Assembly: GCA_016342585.1 (NCBI GenBank)
Contig: JAEINK010000002.1
Location: 1 to 64,000 of the forward strand
Reading direction: 5' to 3'
From: Spirochaetales bacterium
GTDB taxonomy: Bacteria; Spirochaetota; Spirochaetia; UBA9216
Length of the DNA stretch: 64,000 nucleotides
Below, in pieces: positions 1 to 7,599 of this stretch (position 1 is its first letter; every line of letters begins with the position of its first letter). The translations under genes were made by a program, and so were the position numbers. A model generated the notes under the pieces. It worked only from the letters and a program-made list of their open reading frames with translations. It made no database searches and was not told the DNA's origin.

Positions 1-706
1 CTTCCTCAAATCCATTAAGCTTTCTGAAAGCCAAAGGATAGGCTTTATGTTCATCCGTATAGAGTATATTCTTTTCAGAGGAAGCGCTAACTTCTTTACT
101 CTTAACAAGTTGCAGGATCTTGTCAGTACAGATTCGGAAGGATTTCTGTATGGCGGAAGGGCTGGCCTTGCCCTGGTTTTCAAGCTCAGTCCTGCGGGCT
201 TTCTGCTTCGAAGTCATACGCCCTTTGCGCCTGAGGTTTGAAAAACCCATGGTGTAAACATACTCGGAATCAGAGCCGACGAAGGTGTTTACATGACAAG
301 GATAGTATTGGGAGTAGGAAAAGGTCTCAAAACCATCGGCCGTCATGTTTTCTGTACAGGGAAGGTGTTGTTCCAGGGCCGCCTCAATCGCCAGACCAAC
401 ACGGGCAACTCGTTCCAGCCTGTTTTCGAGTGTTTCCACCCGCAGATTGAAGAAGCGGCTAATATCGCCCAGGCCTGAAGCTGAATTGAGATGCTGCAGA
501 AGCCTGACGTAACTGATTCTCTTTTTTGCATAATAATCGATTGAGAAGGTCTGGGAAGAAAAAGTCATGCCGCAGGCTTTGCAGCGATAACGATGGACTG
601 TACCAAAGGCTCTTGAACGGTAGGTTCCATACTTAACATACCAGAAATCCTTATCAGGATTGTGAAAATGTGTGCATTTTGGGTTAGGACAACAGGGGAT
701 TTCCAT
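1..706 (-). CDS. Transposase-like protein, zinc-ribbon N-terminus, C-terminus cut by window edge
   Basis: Reading the minus strand from an ATG at 704-706 gives an uninterrupted frame of 235 codons that runs off the left edge. A TAAGGAG-like ribosome site lies just upstream. The N-terminus holds a zinc-ribbon-like pair of cysteine knuckles (CCPNPKC near residues 5-11 and CKACG near 48-52), followed by a helical HTH-like stretch. Acidic residues in TADGFETF and YTDEHKAY could be the first two members of a DDE catalytic triad. This layout is known in IS1/IS1595-type transposases, but the exact family is my inference. The third catalytic residue and the element ends lie outside or were not found. 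It may instead be a domesticated DDE protein. Confidence 0.6.
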   Translation of the reverse strand, partial: MEIPCCPNPKCTHFHNPDKDFWYVKYGTYRSRAFGTVHRYRCKACGMTFSSQTFSIDYYAKKRISYVRLLQHLNSASGLGDISRFFNLRVETLENRLERVARVGLAIEAALEQHLPCTENMTADGFETFSYSQYYPCHVNTFVGSDSEYVYTMGFSNLRRKGRMTSKQKARRTELENQGKASPSAIQKSFRICTDKILQLVKSKEVSASSEKNILYTDEHKAYPLAFRKLNGFEE

Positions 707-842
707 ACGATACTCCTTACTAATTTGTTTCTTAATAAGGAATACCGGGGAATTTGTGCTGTTGCTTCAGATCAACAGGCTTTGGGGCACTATGAAAGGG
801 AAATTAGGCTTTTGGTATTCTCAATTAGCGATATCCTTGTCA

Positions 843-1601
843 TCATATGGGGAAGTGACTTCCAATATTGATCAAAGTACCCATGTAGGAATAATAAAGA
901 AGCAGGATTACAAGGAGAAAAGCCATGAGTATCCTGAAACCTGACCTTGTTTTTTTATTTAAATCCATACCCATGCGGATCAGTACAAGTGAATCTGATA
1001 TAGTAAGGAGTAGAGCCGCCCTTCCAAGGCTGGATATACCCCTGTTTATATCCAGCAATGTGCCAGTCATCAGGACTATCAAGCCAATGGAATAAATAAT
1101 CATTTGATTTCTGGTAGTCTCTGCCGGTTTAAAGCCTTTGATAATTATAAAGAGCATGATAAAAATTGTCAGGATGCTTATGAGGAGAACCGTGAGGAGG
1201 GGGAGCATCTCTGTTCCCTGAAGAATCAGGTAGGCTCCTAAAAATAGATTGACCATCAGGAAGAGAACCCCTGCCAATACAATTGGGATGGAGGTTTTCT
1301 CTTTCACCTCTTCCCCATTGTTTTTTTCATCTTCCCTGTTTTCGACAATACGCGAACCTTCGATCCCCACCTCTCCGATTCCCATCATCAGAAGGATCAG
1401 GCCCGGAATCAGTGTAAAGCTTCCGCTTTGGATGATCACTATAAAGAGACCGAAAAAGAGAAGGAGGGGTGTCGTCACTTTTTTAGTAATTAATAAGTTA
1501 CGGCTATCATCGTGAAAGAAATAGATTATCTGAATTATAAAATTGGTTAGCACCAGTAGTAGCCAGATGAAGTGAATTGAAAAGATAAAATTTGAAGACA
1601 A
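843..1601 (-). CDS. YhhN-family-like integral membrane protein (lysoplasmalogenase-like)
   Basis: A 252-residue, very hydrophobic protein with about seven to eight predicted membrane segments. The TTG start is chosen because CAGGAG lies seven bases upstream. The pattern of a K-x-TTPLLL segment after the second helix, and a late helix reading ISDSLVLI followed by a terminal hydrophobic helix, resembles the YhhN/TMEM86 family, whose members hydrolyse lysoplasmalogen vinyl ethers. Where that family usually shows a GD pair, this protein reads GIGEVGIEG, so the active site may be altered. A charged loop (about residues 85-100) interrupts the membrane helices. Family assignment is from pattern only, and a generic membrane protein remains possible. 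Confidence 0.5.
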   Translation of the reverse strand: MSSNFIFSIHFIWLLLVLTNFIIQIIYFFHDDSRNLLITKKVTTPLLLFFGLFIVIIQSGSFTLIPGLILLMMGIGEVGIEGSRIVENREDEKNNGEEVKEKTSIPIVLAGVLFLMVNLFLGAYLILQGTEMLPLLTVLLISILTIFIMLFIIIKGFKPAETTRNQMIIYSIGLIVLMTGTLLDINRGISSLGRAALLLTISDSLVLIRMGMDLNKKTRSGFRILMAFLLVILLLYYSYMGTLINIGSHFPI

Positions 1602-1672
1602 TTTCTTACTCCTGTATCATAAATGTAATACACCAATTACCAATTTGAAGGTTTTTGGATTTATTTGAAATA

Positions 1673-2518
1673 TTAAGTGAGACTGTTAAAGTAAAGAGCA
1701 GATAATCGATTGCGGGGAGTACTCTTTAGAAAAGCCAAATATGTATCAAGACTATGATTTTTGTCCAAATCTTCGAATTGGTGTGTGAACTCTAATGCTG
1801 CCTGTGTATGTGTAAAATATCCTCCTATGAATCCAAGAAAAGGGACCGGGAGGGGCATTGATACGACCAGATCGCATGTATTGGCTATCCTAAAGGATCT
1901 GTCTTTATAAAAAATGTTATACTCTTTGGAAAATTTGCGGTCTCCAACCCGGGGGGATGCGAATGTGTAAACCCTTGGAAGTTTTATATCCATATTACAG
2001 GCTATATCCATGGCGGTCAGAGTCGCCAAAGCTGAACCTAAACTATGCCCTGTAATATACAGTTTTTTACCCTTTAAACCCGAAAGTGTTTTAAAAATAT
2101 TTTCACGAAACAGTTCGTAAAGATCATTAAAGCCTTCATGTACACTCACACCATTTTTATACTTAAAATGGGACAAATGGAGGTTTAAATCGCGTAACCA
2201 CTCCTTTGTGGTACTTGTTCCCCGAAAGACCAGGTATACGTTCGATTTATGTGAGGCTATGAATCCTATAGGAACTCCTCTTTTATCGGAATCTTTCTGT
2301 CTGGACCATTCCCCGACTTCTTTCCTGAAAAAAGAGGGTATGTTTTTAAGAGTTGATGAAAATTGCCCTTCGTAGCGCAATTCGGTTATGAGTTGATAAT
2401 TGCCATGTAATTTCCAATCTTTGTCCTTGTTAAATGACCAGTATTGCTGGTAGGCCTGGGTAACAAGCTCAGCCAGTTGGAGTGCCCGGGAGTGTTTGAA
2501 ATTTTTGGGATAATACAA
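1673..2518 (-). CDS. Class 3 lipase (alpha/beta hydrolase)
   Basis: This 281-residue protein has the hallmarks of fungal-type lipase class 3. There is an oxyanion-region VFRGT (about 97-101), the nucleophile elbow GHSLGSA with Ser159, a following FASPRVGD strand, a candidate Asp216 in NTCDLV and a candidate His255 in KNHSLDTY. These complete a Ser-Asp-His triad that would hydrolyse acylglycerols or phospholipids. I see no signal peptide, so it is probably cytoplasmic or exported by another route. Translation likely begins at a TTG, preceded by AAGGAG with good spacing. It is transcribed in the same direction as the YhhN-like gene 70 bases downstream, so the two may be co-expressed and both act on lipids. 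Confidence 0.85.
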   Translation of the reverse strand: MYYPKNFKHSRALQLAELVTQAYQQYWSFNKDKDWKLHGNYQLITELRYEGQFSSTLKNIPSFFRKEVGEWSRQKDSDKRGVPIGFIASHKSNVYLVFRGTSTTKEWLRDLNLHLSHFKYKNGVSVHEGFNDLYELFRENIFKTLSGLKGKKLYITGHSLGSALATLTAMDIACNMDIKLPRVYTFASPRVGDRKFSKEYNIFYKDRSFRIANTCDLVVSMPLPVPFLGFIGGYFTHTQAALEFTHQFEDLDKNHSLDTYLAFLKSTPRNRLSALYFNSLT

Positions 2519-2626
2519 GTTTTCATCTCCTTTTTCTTATTTTACCACCGATTTCAAATAAGAGTATTGCCTTTATTATATTATGTTTAAATAATAGTGG
2601 AATAGAGAAATTTAAAAGGAGTGGTT

Positions 2627-3073
2627 ATGATAAATAAAATAAAGATAGGAATAATTATATGTGACAGATACCGTCGATGTGCCGGAGGGAAGTGTTTGCG
2701 GGCCATGAAAAATAAGGAGGGAGCCTTTAGCAGGTATAAGAATAAAGAGATAGAACTGGTCGGTTATACAAGTTGTGATGGCTGCCCTGGGGGAAACATT
2801 GAGTATGCCGGTGATGAGATGGTAAAGAATGGAGCCGAGGTTATTCATCTGGCAACAGGACTCGTTGTTGGATATCCGCCTTGCTCCCATATTGATACGT
2901 TTAAAAAGTTCCTTGAGGATCGATATAGAATTGAGGTTATAATTGGAACACATCCCATACCTGAGAAATACTTTACTACCCACACTTCCCTAGGTACCTG
3001 GGAAGATCCCCAATGGGCATCCCTCCTTGCCCCGACCATGGCAGATGAAGATGTCAGGCAGGATTACAATTAA
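2627..3073 (+). CDS. CGGC-domain putative metal-binding protein
   Basis: A protein of 148 residues rich in cysteine: CDRYRRCAGGKCLRA near the N-terminus, SCDGCPGGN in the middle and YPPCSHID further on. This matches the small CGGC domain family, thought to bind metal through these cysteines; its function is not established. A GTG six bases earlier would overlap the AGGAG ribosome site (2617-2621), so the ATG at 2627 with a five-base spacer is the better start. It stands alone between a divergent lipase gene and a VF530 gene, and nothing around it hints at a pathway. Confidence 0.75.
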   Translation: MINKIKIGIIICDRYRRCAGGKCLRAMKNKEGAFSRYKNKEIELVGYTSCDGCPGGNIEYAGDEMVKNGAEVIHLATGLVVGYPPCSHIDTFKKFLEDRYRIEVIIGTHPIPEKYFTTHTSLGTWEDPQWASLLAPTMADEDVRQDYN

Positions 3074-3247
3074 AATTGCGGCGGTCATTCCTGAAGCACT
3101 GTTTTTTCCAACTTTTATCTGCAAAGCTCAGTACAAAGTAATCTGAAGGTTGAAGATCGGTGGGTCACCGGTTCTCTCTTTGAGATTAAAAAATCCAGGT
3201 TTGGAATACTTGAAATTTTTACCATAACATTCTACCATTATAAATCT

Positions 3248-3493
3248 ATGGAACATTCAAATGATCCCATGCATGGTGTAACCCTCGAGATGATTTTGAC
3301 TCGTTTAGTTCAGTATTTTGGCTGGGAAAAACTCGGTTCACATATTCAGATTAATTGTTTTAATTTTGATCCTTCCATTAAATCCAGTCTTAAATTTTTA
3401 CGCCGCACTCCCTGGGCACGAAAAAAAGTGGAAAATCTGTACCTTGATCTTGATTGGGCCAAGAAAGATGAAGAGTGGTGGGTTCGGAAATAG
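3248..3493 (+). CDS. VF530-family small protein (DUF2132)
   Basis: An 81-residue protein with the strongly conserved VF530 signature: [12 protein letters not shown] near the start, then [23 protein letters not shown] and [13 protein letters not shown]530 proteins are small helical proteins with a suggested DNA-binding fold and no proven role. Length agrees with the family. No clear Shine-Dalgarno sequence precedes the ATG. The gene lies alone, convergent with purC, with a cluster of inverted repeats behind it. Confidence 0.85.
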   Translation: MEHSNDPMHGVTLEMILTRLVQYFGWEKLGSHIQINCFNFDPSIKSSLKFLRRTPWARKKVENLYLDLDWAKKDEEWWVRK

Positions 3494-3497
3494 CCTC

Positions 3498-3563
3498 TGC
3501 CGGACAGTCCGTTTCAGTGTATCTTTAATTTACCGGTCAGACTGACCGGAGAAAAATCCGGCA
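3498..3563. repeat. Nested inverted repeats between VF530 gene and purC
   Basis: An outer 7-bp stem (TGCCGGA at 3498-3504 against TCCGGCA at 3557-3563) encloses two inner palindromes: CGGAC-A-GTCCG at 3501-3511 (overlapping the outer arm) and CCGGTCA-GAC-TGACCGG at 3533-3549. It sits between two convergent stop codons and could terminate or protect either transcript. Neither side has a convincing U-run directly after the main stem, so the role is uncertain. Confidence 0.5.
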
Positions 3564-3589
3564 GTCCGACAAAAATGAAATTAAAATTT

Positions 3590-4678
3590 TTAAGAAATCA
3601 GCTCAAGGGCGGCGAGAGCTGTAATGATCTCACTTCGGGGTGAATCTGTCAGGGGCAGTTTCGATCCTGTTATTTTCTCTGCCAGATCGATATAAAGTCT
3701 GCTGACTTCCATCATCTGTTCATCCTTCAGGCGGAAAGTTGCGGCAAGGGCTTTGCGTTCCTCCATCCTGTTTTTATTCAGCAGCACATCTCTGTCGGGG
3801 ACAGAGTCTTGAAGCATCTCTCTGAAGAACTCCTTGGAGTCTTCTCTGATCTCGCCCTTCTCATACATGAGTTTGTCCCAGTAGCGGGAAGAGTCGGGAG
3901 TTCCGATCTCGTCAATATAGATCATCCGGGCATCATCGCCGTCCCCGATAAAGCCGAATTCAAATTTGGTGTCGACAAATACTTTGCCAATCTTGTCGAG
4001 CTTATCTGAAATCAGATTAAATCCTTCGGTTAGAAGGTTTTCATAAGTTGATACATCTTCGGCATTACGGAAGTTGAACAGTTCAAGATTATTAAGAATT
4101 TGATCCCTGGTAATGTTTACATCATCGATTTCCGGAATATCCTCAACGCCTGTGATTATGCCCTTGGTTGACGGGGTGATCAGCAGCCGGTCCAGTTTCT
4201 GGTTTTTATTCAGCCCATCGGGAAGGGTTATACCGCAAATATCCCGATCGCCCTTTGCATAGGAACGCCACATACTGCCGGTGATATATTGTCGGGCAAT
4301 GGCTTCTATCATTATGGGTCTGGCTTTGCGAACCACCCAGACGAGGGGGTGAGGGGCGTCGACTATATGGTTTCCGGCAAGCCCGTTTTCTTCAAACAGG
4401 GTAAACCAGTAGCGTGCTATCGAGTTCAGAGCGGCGCCCTTCCCCGGGATACCTTTTAAACCGCCTTCACTCTGCCATATGCATTCATAGGCAGATATCC
4501 TGTCGCTGATGACCATTACTGCCAGTTCTTCATCTGCCAGACCATAGTGGCGGCAGAGGCGTTGATTATCTTCATCGGTAAGCCAGTAAACTGATCTTAC
4601 CTTGCCTGAGTGAATCTTACCGGCATGTTTGATCGGCAGGTCATCGGTTTTTACTAAAGCTTTGTCATAGATTGCCAT
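3590..4678 (-). CDS. purC: Phosphoribosylaminoimidazole-succinocarboxamide synthase
   Basis: PurC ligates aspartate to CAIR using ATP, giving SAICAR in purine synthesis. The 362-residue protein shows the N-terminal SGKVRSVY nucleotide loop, the SDRISAYE motif (about 57-64), ITGSMWRSY, and the GIITGVEDIPEID stretch of the SAICAR synthetase fold. It is longer than the compact bacterial enzyme of about 240 residues and resembles the long form found in some bacteria and fungi, with an extra C-terminal helical region. The ATG is preceded by GGAG. It is monocistronic here, with a tRNA-Pro upstream on the same strand separated by a terminator. Confidence 0.93.
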   Translation of the reverse strand: MAIYDKALVKTDDLPIKHAGKIHSGKVRSVYWLTDEDNQRLCRHYGLADEELAVMVISDRISAYECIWQSEGGLKGIPGKGAALNSIARYWFTLFEENGLAGNHIVDAPHPLVWVVRKARPIMIEAIARQYITGSMWRSYAKGDRDICGITLPDGLNKNQKLDRLLITPSTKGIITGVEDIPEIDDVNITRDQILNNLELFNFRNAEDVSTYENLLTEGFNLISDKLDKIGKVFVDTKFEFGFIGDGDDARMIYIDEIGTPDSSRYWDKLMYEKGEIREDSKEFFREMLQDSVPDRDVLLNKNRMEERKALAATFRLKDEQMMEVSRLYIDLAEKITGSKLPLTDSPRSEIITALAALELIS

Positions 4679-4823
4679 GGTTTATCTCCAGATATTTCAA
4701 TGAGTTTCTTAATCATAATTGAATGAATTAGACCGGTCAAGGTGGGGTAAAATTAATGGTTTCCATTTACTATAATATAGAAAACTGATTAATAAGTGGT
4801 TCCATTTCTGGCTACATTGGTAT

Positions 4824-4853
4824 AAAAAAACCATCCAACAAAATGTTGAATGG
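4824..4853 (-). terminator. Rho-independent terminator behind tRNA-Pro
   Basis: On the minus strand CCATTCAACA and TGTTGGATGG form a ten-base stem with one mismatch around a three-base loop, followed directly by seven T residues. It lies about 30 bases beyond the 3' end of tRNA-Pro and would end that transcript before purC. Confidence 0.75.
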
Positions 4854-4884
4854 CTCAATTCCTTACTATGTAAGGTTTTAATAT

Positions 4885-4958
4885 TCGGGCTGGGGAGATT
4901 TGAACTCCCGACCCCTTGACCCCCAGTCAAGTACGCTAAACCACTGCGCTACAGCCCG
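4885..4958 (-). tRNA. tRNA-Pro (anticodon GGG)
   Basis: The minus strand folds into a full cloverleaf: a 7-bp acceptor stem beginning CGGGCTG, a D arm, an anticodon stem CTTGA/TCAAG around the loop CTGGGGG (anticodon GGG, reading CCC and CCU), and a T arm with GTTCAAATC. The discriminator base is A. CCA is not encoded. A strong promoter lies just upstream and a terminator just downstream, so it is a single-gene transcription unit. Confidence 0.95.
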
Positions 4959-4970
4959 TAATGAGGATAA

Positions 4971-4999
4971 AAAATAACAGGTTTGCTCGATTCTGTCAA
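4971..4999 (-). promoter_or_regulatory. Sigma-70 type promoter of tRNA-Pro
   Basis: On the minus strand TTGACA (4994-4999) is separated by 17 bases from TATTTT (4971-4976), about 12 bases ahead of the mature tRNA 5' end. The -35 box is perfect and the spacing ideal, as expected for a stable-RNA gene. Confidence 0.7.
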
Positions 5000-5032
5000 C
5001 AATTCTTATGAAATTCGTGTTTTTTATCATCT

Positions 5033-5695
5033 TCAACCCCCGGTTGAACATCCCATATCCTTTAACCTTGTCAGAATTGCCCTGTTATGCAGACTGTCCG
5101 GACCAGCAAGTGTAATCGGGATTTTAAGTTTCAGGTAAAGTTCAGCTAAATCCTGTTCAGGCATACCAATCTGACCTCCCACAGCCAGCCTGGTAGCTGT
5201 CAGGCTGGTGAATTCACATTCACCGCCCATGATGTCGATTAACGATTCAAAAAGCTCTTCAAGGGGTTTTGCGTCCTCAGCCGAGGAGGAGCCCATACAG
5301 GTCAGAAGGATTATTCGCCTTTTCCATGTCTGCCAGGGTGTGTGAATTAGCCCCTCTTCGGTTATCTGCACATGGATGAAGGAGCGGAACCGATCTACTA
5401 TCATTTTCAAAGGGGCTGTCATATGATGAAAGTAGACTGGTGTCGCAAAGACGAGGGTGTCGCAATCAAGGATTTTTTTACTTAATTCTCCCCAGTCATC
5501 ACCTTTGATGACACACCTCTGAAAGAGGTTGCATCTGAGACAGCCTCTGCAGGATTTTATATTCACCTCTTCTGCCCTGATTATCTCTGGTTTTGAGCCT
5601 GCCTGTTCAGCCCCTTCCGCAAAGGCTGCGATCATCATGGAGGTATTACCATTCCTTCTTGGACTGCCGTTTAAGATAAGTATTTTATTAGCCAT
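5033..5695 (-). CDS. Flavodoxin-fold NAD(P)H-dependent FMN reductase-like protein
   Basis: This 220-residue protein begins ILILNGSPRRNGNTS, the phosphate-binding loop of the NADPH-dependent FMN reductase/flavodoxin_2 group. It has a CRGCLRC cluster (about residues 49-55) and a further cysteine in QRCVIKGDDW, typical of the iron-sulfur flavoprotein-like branch, then ATPVYFHHMTAPLKM for the second flavin loop. It probably reduces or carries FMN in the cytoplasm; its partner is unknown. It is transcribed divergently from the PadR gene about 90 bases away, and PadR regulators often control neighbouring detoxifying genes, so a regulatory link is possible but unproven. Confidence 0.8.
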   Translation of the reverse strand: MANKILILNGSPRRNGNTSMMIAAFAEGAEQAGSKPEIIRAEEVNIKSCRGCLRCNLFQRCVIKGDDWGELSKKILDCDTLVFATPVYFHHMTAPLKMIVDRFRSFIHVQITEEGLIHTPWQTWKRRIILLTCMGSSSAEDAKPLEELFESLIDIMGGECEFTSLTATRLAVGGQIGMPEQDLAELYLKLKIPITLAGPDSLHNRAILTRLKDMGCSTGG

Positions 5696-5740
5696 GTTAA
5701 TATTCTACAGTGTATATATCAAATATCCAATATTATTTTA

Positions 5741-5770
5741 TTGACAATAGTGTGTGATGTACAGTATATT
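5741..5770 (+). promoter_or_regulatory. Promoter of the PadR-HAAS operon
   Basis: TTGACA (5741-5746) and TATATT (5765-5770) are 18 bases apart, 17 bases before the PadR start. Two related stretches, TACAGTGTATA (5706-5716) and TACAGTATATT (5760-5770), flank or overlap the promoter and are candidate PadR operator halves for autoregulation. The operator idea is inference only. Confidence 0.6.
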
Positions 5771-5787
5771 GTTAGTAGAGGTCACTT

Positions 5788-6147
5788 ATGACGGATAAGA
5801 TAAAGGAAAAAGAGAAGATAGTTGAGAATCTTCTTCAGGAATTGAACAGAGGGACTCAGGTCCTTGCCGTACTCCTTGCCACAACATCGGCCAGTTATGG
5901 ATACTCCCTTGTTCAGAGTCTCAAGGATGCGGGTATCGAGATTGAACAGAATACTCTTTATCCTCTGCTCCGGCGATTGGAAAAGCAGGGGCTTCTTGAA
6001 AGCAGCTGGGATACCGGTGAATCAAGACCCCGGAAATATTATGTCAGAACCGAACTTGGGTCTGAAATAGCGGTTATCCTCAAGAATGAATGGCGGGTGT
6101 TAAACAGGACTGTGGAAGTTATGATTGATAAGGAGGAAATAGAATGA
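5788..6147 (+). CDS. PadR-family transcriptional regulator
   Basis: A 119-residue winged-helix protein. The segment YGYSLVQSLKDAGIEIEQNTLYPLLRRLEKQGLLESSWD is the PadR helix-turn-helix and wing region in its usual order, followed by GESRPRKYYVRTELG. PadR proteins repress stress, efflux or membrane-protein genes. The stop codon overlaps the ATG of the next gene by four bases (ATGA), giving translational coupling to a HAAS-domain membrane protein, which is the common PadR-HAAS pairing. A strong promoter lies immediately upstream and GAGG precedes the ATG. Confidence 0.88.
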   Translation: MTDKIKEKEKIVENLLQELNRGTQVLAVLLATTSASYGYSLVQSLKDAGIEIEQNTLYPLLRRLEKQGLLESSWDTGESRPRKYYVRTELGSEIAVILKNEWRVLNRTVEVMIDKEEIE

Positions 6148-7094
6148 AGATCGTTGATCAGTATGTGGAAGCGGTAGGACAGAATCTCCCTTTTAGGGGG
6201 AGAAGTGATATAAAACTTGAGCTTAGATCCCTTTTACTCGATCAGATTGAGAGTGAATACGGAGAGACACCTGCTCTTGAAGATGTAAAGAGGGTCATCA
6301 CTGGATTTGGCTCACCTGCTTCGGTAGCCGCAGGATATTCGGGGAGAAGGGAGCCTATTTCCAGGGGGCTGTCCTCCCTGTATTTTCTGATAATAAAGAT
6401 AATTCCTTTTGCCATGCTCGTAGCCTTTACCGTGATATTTGTAATGGATGTTATCTTCCGGAACCTGTCTGGCGGGGATTTTTTTCGTGCCTTTGGACAG
6501 AATTTCTTGAATGCAGTAAATGGAGCGGTAAGCGGCATAGGTATGGTAACAATTATCTTTATTGTAATCACAAGGTTTGGTAAAAAGGGTGTGGACGATA
6601 AAGAAGACAGCTGGTCTGTGGATGAGCTTGAATCTATCACTCTTGAGAATGGAGCCGAATCGACAGCCAGTACTATCGTGGGTATTGTCTTTCTATCGAT
6701 ACTGATTGTTCTGGTAGCCCTGGCACCCCAGATCCTGAGTTTTGCCGAAGAAAGTTTCCTGAAATCGGGACTTTCCCTTGGCCATCGAATTAACATATCT
6801 GTTTTTCGCGGCTGGTCCGTATTTTTATGCCTGATCTGGGGGGAAGAGCTGATTATAAGTCTAATTACCCTTCGAACAGGAAAGCGCGGCAGGGGGCTTA
6901 AGATTTATGGAATGATTTTGTCCCTTTTCACTATCCTGCTTATGTCATTGATGCTTGCGGATAAAAATCTCTATCTGAATGATTCAGGATATATTGGATT
7001 TAAACTTGTTTTTCTGATTGTGCTGATAGTTTCTGCTGCTGAAATGATCGGTGAAGCTGGGAAATTTATCCTTTCTCTGATAAGCCGGGAATAG
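6144..7094 (+). CDS. HAAS-domain membrane protein, PadR partner
   Basis: The first 70 residues form a soluble helical domain (KIVDQYVEAVGQNLPFRGR, then LELRSLLLDQIESEYGETP and VKRVITGFGSPASVAAGY) of the HAAS/DUF1700 type. Five to six membrane segments follow, starting near residue 80 (IIKIIPFAMLVAFTVIFVM). Such proteins are encoded with PadR regulators and are thought to respond at the membrane, with poorly known function. The gene is translationally coupled to padR. Its 3' end overlaps by 29 bases the end of the convergent hemerythrin-like gene. Confidence 0.7.
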   Translation: MKIVDQYVEAVGQNLPFRGRSDIKLELRSLLLDQIESEYGETPALEDVKRVITGFGSPASVAAGYSGRREPISRGLSSLYFLIIKIIPFAMLVAFTVIFVMDVIFRNLSGGDFFRAFGQNFLNAVNGAVSGIGMVTIIFIVITRFGKKGVDDKEDSWSVDELESITLENGAESTASTIVGIVFLSILIVLVALAPQILSFAEESFLKSGLSLGHRINISVFRGWSVFLCLIWGEELIISLITLRTGKRGRGLKIYGMILSLFTILLMSLMLADKNLYLNDSGYIGFKLVFLIVLIVSAAEMIGEAGKFILSLISRE

Positions 7095-7497
7095 AAGGGA
7101 AAATGATCTTCTCTTCTATAGTTATTATTTCATGGATTTCATGGACCAGCTGTTTTGAGTAGGAACATAATTCTGCTGTATGTCCCCGTTCATAGGCTGA
7201 CAGAACAGATTTGAAGGTTGCCCGGATCTCGTCATGCTGTTCATAGAGGGTGGTGACAGCGGGGGTTTGTGGTTCCTTTAAGAGGAGGGGAAAGAGGACC
7301 TTTTCCTGCAGGTCAAACTGTTCCTCAAGGCTCTTTAATTCATTGAAAACTTCGGGAAACTCAAGGGCAACCGAATCCCTTTTACACTTATGAATCACTT
7401 TTCTGAATTTTTTCAAGCTGGACTTTAAAAGTTTATTTTCTTTAATACAGATATTCACAGCCTCAAGGGGCTGGATGTTTTTATTTATATCTTCCAT
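7066..7497 (-). CDS. Hemerythrin-like (HHE) domain protein with incomplete ligand set
   Basis: A helical protein of about 143 residues with HHE-domain layout: LEEQFDLQEKVLFPLL, then LYEQHDEIRATF, then VHEIHEIITIEEKIIFPSI. In ordinary hemerythrin domains the first motif reads HF..EE; here the histidine is glutamine, and no histidine is evident in the first helix, so a full di-iron site looks unlikely. It may bind one metal or have lost metal binding. I prefer the ATG at 7497 with a GGGGGA site upstream; an in-frame GTG at 7512 is the alternative. It is convergent with, and overlaps, the HAAS gene. Confidence 0.65.
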   Translation of the reverse strand: MEDINKNIQPLEAVNICIKENKLLKSSLKKFRKVIHKCKRDSVALEFPEVFNELKSLEEQFDLQEKVLFPLLLKEPQTPAVTTLYEQHDEIRATFKSVLSAYERGHTAELCSYSKQLVHEIHEIITIEEKIIFPSIPGLSEKG

Positions 7498-7599
7498 TTT
7501 CGCATCCCCCACTCATTTGATTATAATCCATATTGTTTCAAAAAGGAATTGAGAGTACTATGTTGAGCATCAATCTGATACAAAAATTGGAGTATTTTT

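Noticed and set aside
47..871. Several short plus-strand frames in the first 0.9 kb
   Set aside because: They oppose the long zinc-ribbon transposase-like frame or occupy the gap behind it, with no ribosome sites or recognisable motifs.
5277..5465. Small alternate-frame peptide inside the flavodoxin-like gene
   Set aside because: It overlaps a conserved gene on the same strand in another frame and has no start signal.
6242..6796. A 184-codon frame antisense to the HAAS membrane protein gene
   Set aside because: Its composition (Ile/Thr/Lys-rich, no motif) reflects the complement of a membrane protein, and the sense gene has clear domain structure and coupling to padR.
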